This document shows, in pieces, positions 59,812 through 63,694 of a stretch of DNA of 63,694 nucleotides. The position numbers and the translations under genes were made by a program. Source of the DNA: Sphingomonas lacusdianchii (GTDB taxonomy: Bacteria; Pseudomonadota; Alphaproteobacteria; Sphingomonadales; Sphingomonadaceae); NCBI RefSeq assembly GCF_022664395.1, contig NZ_JAKRET010000017.1:1-63694 (forward strand), given 5' to 3'. Every line of letters begins with the position of its first letter. Position 1 is the first letter of the stretch. A model generated the notes under the pieces. That model made no database searches, had not been told where the DNA came from, and worked only from the letters and a program-made list of their open reading frames with translations.

Positions 59812-60438
59812 CTATCGGCGCCCTCGCGCCAACAGCTTTTCACCATCGGGCCTGATCTCGCCCTTCGGCGTGACGTGTCGGTAGAGTGTTTGGCGCGTCA
59901 CGCCGAGTTCGGCGCATAGCTCCGCGACCTTGGTTTCCGGTTTGCCCATCGCGGCCTGGGCGAGACGCAGTTTGGCCGGCGTCATCTTGAACGGACGCCC
60001 GCCGTGCCGACCGCGTGCCCGAGCGGACTCCAGACCGGCGCGCGTGCGCTCGACGATCAGTTCTCGCTCGAACTCGGCGAGGCCGGCGAAAATCGCGAAG
60101 ATCAGCCGACCGTTGGCGGTGGTTGTGTCAATCGACGCGCCTTCGCCCGCCAGCACCTTCAACCCGATGCCACGCTTCGTCAGATCACCAACCGTATTGA
60201 CGAGGTGGCGCAAATCGCGGCCGAGCCGATCGAGTTTCCAGATGACCAGCGTGTCGTCGCGGCGCAGCGCCTTCAGGCAGGCGTCCAGTCCCGGTCGCTT
60301 GTCGAGCCGGCCCGATGCGGCATCCTCATAGATATGCTCGGGATCGACGCCGGCCGCGACCAGCGCGTCGTGCTGCAGGTCGTGGACCTGGCTGCCGTCC
60401 GCCTTGGACACCCGCGCGTAACCGATCTGCGTTGTCAC
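59812..60438 (-). CDS. tnpR: Serine resolvase TnpR
   Basis: A 208-residue serine recombinase. The catalytic Ser11 lies in IGYARVSKADGS; the helper residues are in DTLVIWKLDRLGRD and EFERELIVERT. A C-terminal helix-turn-helix (KVAELCAELGVTRQTLYRHV) binds res. It resolves the cointegrates formed during replicative transposition. It is divergent from tnpA with the res region between. Confidence 0.93.
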   Translation of the reverse strand: MTTQIGYARVSKADGSQVHDLQHDALVAAGVDPEHIYEDAASGRLDKRPGLDACLKALRRDDTLVIWKLDRLGRDLRHLVNTVGDLTKRGIGLKVLAGEGASIDTTTANGRLIFAIFAGLAEFERELIVERTRAGLESARARGRHGGRPFKMTPAKLRLAQAAMGKPETKVAELCAELGVTRQTLYRHVTPKGEIRPDGEKLLARGRR

Positions 60439-60567
60439 ATATACGTCCGTTCACGTGACGGAGCGGCATTGCCCGTCGATCAATCGCGATAATGTCACAT
60501 AACCCGTCTTCTGGTCTATGCTCCATGAACGGGTACGCTTTCCTGTTTCGTGACGAACAGGAAGCCG
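60439..60567. promoter_or_regulatory. Likely res site and tnpR/tnpA promoter region
   Basis: The 129-base gap between divergent tnpR and tnpA is where Tn3-family res sites lie. It contains the imperfect dyad CCGTTCACGTGACGG near 60450 and two TGTCACATA copies (one reading TGTCACATATA at about 60435, one TGTCACATAA at about 60495) that may be resolvase subsites. Boundaries are not certain. Confidence 0.55.
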
Positions 60568-63537
60568 ATGCCGACCAAGACCATCCTGTCGCCCGCGCAG
60601 CGTGCTGTGATCTTCGACCCGCCTGCCGATCGCGCGACGATCGAACGGCTCTATACGCTCGGTCCCGACGATCTGGCACAGGTGGCGCGACGTCGGCGCG
60701 GGGCGAACCGGCTCGGCTATGCGGTGCAGCTTTGCTACCTGCGTCATCCCGGTCGCAGGCTACTGACGGGGGATGCGGTGCCCGCCGCCATGCTCGCGCT
60801 GCTCGCCGATCAGATCGGGTGCGTAGCCGACGACTTCACCGGCTATGCCACGCGCCCCACGACATTGCGCGAACACCGGGCCGAGATCGAAGCTCTGCTC
60901 GGTCTGCGCGCCTTCGCGCGGGTGGATGTACGGGCGATGCTGGCGCTGGGATCGGAGATTGCCGCTTCGACTGATAGAGGTGAGACGATCGTCACAGGCA
61001 TGGTCGATCGCTTGCGGGCGGACCGGATCGTACTGCCGGCGACATCGACGCTGGAACGGCTCGCCCTCATCGTGCGGACACGGGCGCGCAAGGCGGCCCA
61101 TTCCAATCTGATCCGCGACTGTTCGACCGAACAGGAAGCCGCACTCGAACACATGATCGCCTCCGACGATGATGGGCGCACCCGGCTAGGATGGATACGC
61201 GAATGGCCGGAAGCACCATCGGCCGCGAACCTGAAGGGAATCGTCGAACGGCTCGACACCGTGCGCGGCATCGGGATCGCGGCTGATCGAGCACGACGTA
61301 TCCATGCTGCTCGCTATGCCGTCATTGCGCGGACCGCCGGCATCGTCACCGCCCAGCACCTGCGGCGTCTCGAACGTCCGCGCCGGCTCGCCATGCTCGT
61401 AGCTTCCGTGATCGAGATGGAAGCGACGTTGACCGACGCCGCGCTGGTCATGGTGGAGAAGATGGTGGGCGCGCTGTTCCGCCGTGCCGACCGCACCCGC
61501 TCCGATCGGCTGCTCGGCCAGGCACGGATGCTGAAGGACACCGCGCGTTTCCATGCCCGGCTCGGTCGCCTGCTGGTAGATGCTCGTGCGAGCGGGCGCG
61601 ATGCCTTCCGCGCGATCGACGCGAAGATGGGCTGGGATCAGCTCGAACGCAGCATCCGCTTTGCCGAGGATCTGACGCGCTCGGCCGATGACGGGCTGGA
61701 AGAAGTGGTCGAACGCTATCCCGCCGTGCGGCGTTTCGCCCCGACGTTTCTCGCCGCTTTCACCTTCCGCACCGCGCGGTTGGCTGATCCGCTGCTCGGC
61801 GCGATCGAGGTGCTGCGCACGATGTACCGCGACGGTCGATCGGTCCTGCCGAAGCGAGTGCCGACCAGCTTCATCAAGCCGCGCTGGCGCAAGGTCGTGC
61901 AGCCGGCGGAAGGGACGATAGACCGGCGCGCCTATGAGATCGCAGTGATCGCCCACCTGCGCGAGCGGCTCGGCTCGGGCAGCATCTGGGTGGACGGCAG
62001 CCGCGCCTATCGCACGCTCGACGACTATCAGCTGCCCATGCCCGCCTTCGAAGCGATGCGCGCGAGCGGCGATCTGCGCCTGGTTGTGCCGACCGACTTT
62101 TCCAAATGGTACGAGGAACGCCGCACCCTGTTGGCCCGGCGCATGACGGAGGTGGAGCGCGCAGCCGCAGCGGGCGAGCTGGTCGATGTGACGATCGAAC
62201 GCGGGCAGTTGCTCATATCGTCGATCCGGCGATCCCCGTCCGACGATGCCGATGCGCTAAAGGCCCGGCTCTACGCGATGCTGCCGCGCGTCCGAATCAC
62301 CGATCTGCTGGTCGAGGTCGCCGCATGGTCGGGATTCGCCGACCGTTTCGTCCATGCGCGCAGCGGCGCCCCCGCCTCCGACCAGTCCGCGCTGATGGGT
62401 GCGATCCTCGCCGATGCGACCAACCTCGGCCTGGGCCGCATGGCCGAAAGCTCGCGCGGGCTGACGTTGTCTCGCCTGCGCTGGACGGCGGAATGGCATG
62501 TGCGCGACGAAACCTATCTGTCGGCGCTGGCGGCGATCGTCGATTGCCATACCGCGCATCCGCTCGCGGCGGTCTGGGGACCGGGCGATACATCGTCGTC
62601 GGACGGGCAGTTCTTTCGTGCCGGTGGTCAGGGCGAGGCCCGCGCCGATCACAACGCCCGCTATGGCACCGAACCAGGCGTGCTGTTCTACACCCACGTC
62701 ACCGACCGCTTCACGCCGTTCCACACCAAGGTCATCGCCGCCAATGCCGGCGAGGCCGCGCATGTCCTCGACGGCCTGCTCGACCATGAAAGCGAGCTGG
62801 TCATCCGCGAACATGCGACCGATACCGCCGGCGCGGTCGATCATGTCTTCGGCCTGTGCCATCTGCTCGGCTTCCGCTTCGCGCCCCGCATCCGCGACCT
62901 CAACGAGCGCCGGCTCTACAGCCTGTCGCCGCTCGACTCGTGGCCGACGCTGCGCCCGCTCGTCGCCGGTCCGGTCAAGATCCGCGCGATCGAGGAGAAC
63001 TGGGACGAAACCCTGCGCCTTGCCGCCTCGATCCGCGCCGGCACGGTGAGCGCCTCGGTCATGCTCCGCAAGCTGGCGGGCTTCCCGCGTCAGAACTCGG
63101 TCGCCCGCGCGCTGCGGGAGATAGGTCGGATCGAACGCACCCTGTTCATGCTCGACTAGTTCGATGATCCCGACCAGCGTCGTCGCACCGGCAGCATTCT
63201 CAACAAGGGCGAGGCCCGCAACGCGCTCGCCCGCGCCATCTTCTTCAACCGCCTCGGCGAACTGCGCGACCGCACCTTCGAGAACCAGCGCCATCGCGCC
63301 TCCGGCCTGACCCTCGTCACCGCGGCCATGACGCTCTGGAACACCGTCTATCTCGACCGAGCTGTCCGTCATCTGCGCGGCAGCGGCGTCGACGTGCCCG
63401 ACGAGCTGCTCGCCCACGTCGCCCCTCTGGGCTGGGAGCATATCGGCCTCACCGGCGACTATCTCTGGGGCGAGATCGACAAACCTCGCGAGCGGTTCAG
63501 GCCGCTGCGCCTCCACCAGCAAAGCCGGGACGCTTAG
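60568..63537 (+). pseudogene. tnpA: Tn3-family transposase TnpA with internal amber codon
   Basis: A 989-codon TnpA frame interrupted only by TAG at codon 864 (63157-63159), where the relic paralogue has Trp (FMIDW versus FMLD-stop). The DDE triad would be Asp679 (SSSDGQFF), Asp758 (GAVDHVFGL) and Glu882 (LNKGEARNA), so the stop removes the catalytic Glu. All else is intact, indicating a recent change or a sequence error. ATG 60568 follows AGGAAG; GTG 60550 is an alternative. The true stop overlaps the right inverted repeat. Confidence 0.9.
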
Positions 63538-63570
63538 CGTACGTTTTCGACCATCCTCTCACCGGTCCCC
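63533..63570 (-). repeat. Right terminal inverted repeat, shared by both transposons
   Basis: A 38-base end, identical in reverse complement to 57150-57187. It is the right end of both the inner element and the large unit, and it is followed by the TTCTT duplication. Confidence 0.93.
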
Positions 63571-63694
63571 TTCTTCGAAGGCATGATGTGGATCGCGCGG
63601 ACGGGTGCGCAGTGGCGGCATTTGCCGGAGGAATATGGCAAGTGGAACAGCGTGTTCCGCCGCTACCGTCGCTGGGCGACGACAGGTGTGTTCG
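63571..63694 (+). pseudogene. IS5-family transposase, continuation after the insertion
   Basis: The frame reads FEGMMWIARTGAQWRHLPEE, then FRRYRRWATTGVF up to the window end. It continues the fragment at 18-127 without loss once one TTCTT copy is removed. The first five bases are the right copy of the target duplication. Confidence 0.88.

Larger units (their letters stand above)
128..63570. mobile_element. Large composite Tn3-family transposon, 63,443 bp
   Basis: The unit is bounded by 38-bp inverted repeats at 128-165 and 63533-63570. Both open with GGGG outside and close with CGTACGCTAAG inside, and they match at 33 of 38 positions. The flanking TTCTT repeats and the restored IS5 reading frame show that this is a single insertion event. 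It carries the entire metal, fluoride and sulfur resistance load of the window. Its only near-complete transposase and its resolvase belong to the inner element at 57150-63570. The size is far above typical Tn3 elements, which fits capture of a mosaic resistance region between two compatible ends. Confidence 0.88.
57150..63570. mobile_element. Inner Tn3-family transposon, 6,421 bp, sulfur passenger genes
   Basis: It is bounded by two identical 38-bp inverted repeats (57150-57187 and 63533-63570). It contains resolvase and transposase genes in divergent order, and passengers for persulfide oxidation, rhodanese and sulfur-anion export. The left flank GATCC does not match the right flank TTCTT, so the two inner ends were not the pair used in the last move. 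The left end interrupts the older transposase relic. Confidence 0.88.

Overview
The window is about 63.7 kb of GC-rich DNA, and almost all of it is one large Tn3-family transposon. A 38-bp inverted repeat starts at 128. Its partner (33 of 38 bases identical) ends at 63570, and both ends are flanked by the direct repeat TTCTT. The two outer fragments (18-127 and 63571-63694) rejoin in frame into the N-terminal part of an IS5-family transposase gene, so the 63,443-bp unit landed inside an insertion sequence. Gene content and style suggest a sphingomonad (Alphaproteobacteria): a CYP152 peroxygenase of the length of Sphingomonas P450SPalpha, a DUF6118 relic, and cop/cus/czc clusters of that type. 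No replication, conjugation or chromosomal housekeeping genes are present, so plasmid or chromosome cannot be decided.

Layout, left to right. (1) 445-2308: fluoride riboswitch, CLC-type fluoride/proton antiporter and DUF190 protein. (2) 2402-5560: DUF305 protein, YVTN beta-propeller, ECF sigma factor and membrane anti-sigma factor. (3) 5612-11175: sulfite module with two molybdenum enzymes, a cytochrome c, a TDT exporter, a LysR regulator and an MgtC-like protein. (4) 11295-13772: DmeR/DmeF cobalt-nickel efflux, and a MerR regulator divergent from a glutaredoxin-MauE fusion. (5) 13794-31106: a very large copper/silver region with cusFABC (cusC frameshifted), DUF411, DUF305, PepSY, cytochrome c, copB, copA, a CnrYXH-like sigma cassette, copCD, an orphan fliQ, a Cys-rich copper-storage protein and a DUF4396 protein. 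(6) 31118-38724: orphan nuclease, copper P-type ATPase with CueR, a broken DUF6118 gene, a CYP152 P450 and a merR/merT-like set. (7) 38889-55322: aspartyl protease, PbrR-like regulator, CDF transporter, cytochrome-FTR1 (PbrT-like) fusion, czcCBA, SRPBCC, two MliC-like lipoproteins, ZIP, CDF, P1B-4 ATPase and a HAD phosphatase. (8) 55491-57149: relic of a second Tn3-family transposon. (9) 57150-63570: an inner 6.4-kb Tn3-family transposon with persulfide dioxygenase, BigR-like repressor, rhodanese, TauE exporter, resolvase and a transposase gene broken by one amber codon.

The genes form a multi-stress detoxification island: fluoride, sulfite and persulfide, Co/Ni, Cu/Ag, Hg-like, Pb-like and Zn/Cd/Co. 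The strongest new regulatory signal is a promoter motif, [T/C][G/A]AGGG[A/G]T, exactly 13 bases, then GCGTA. It lies 20 to 45 bases upstream of six copper-region start codons, including that of the CnrYXH-like cassette itself. This implies one metal-sensing ECF sigma factor controlling the whole copper region. MerR-type promoters with 19-20-bp spacers control several other units. The inner transposon's right end and the distant left end together delimit the whole mobile unit, suggesting that its transposase, or a relative, captured the island.
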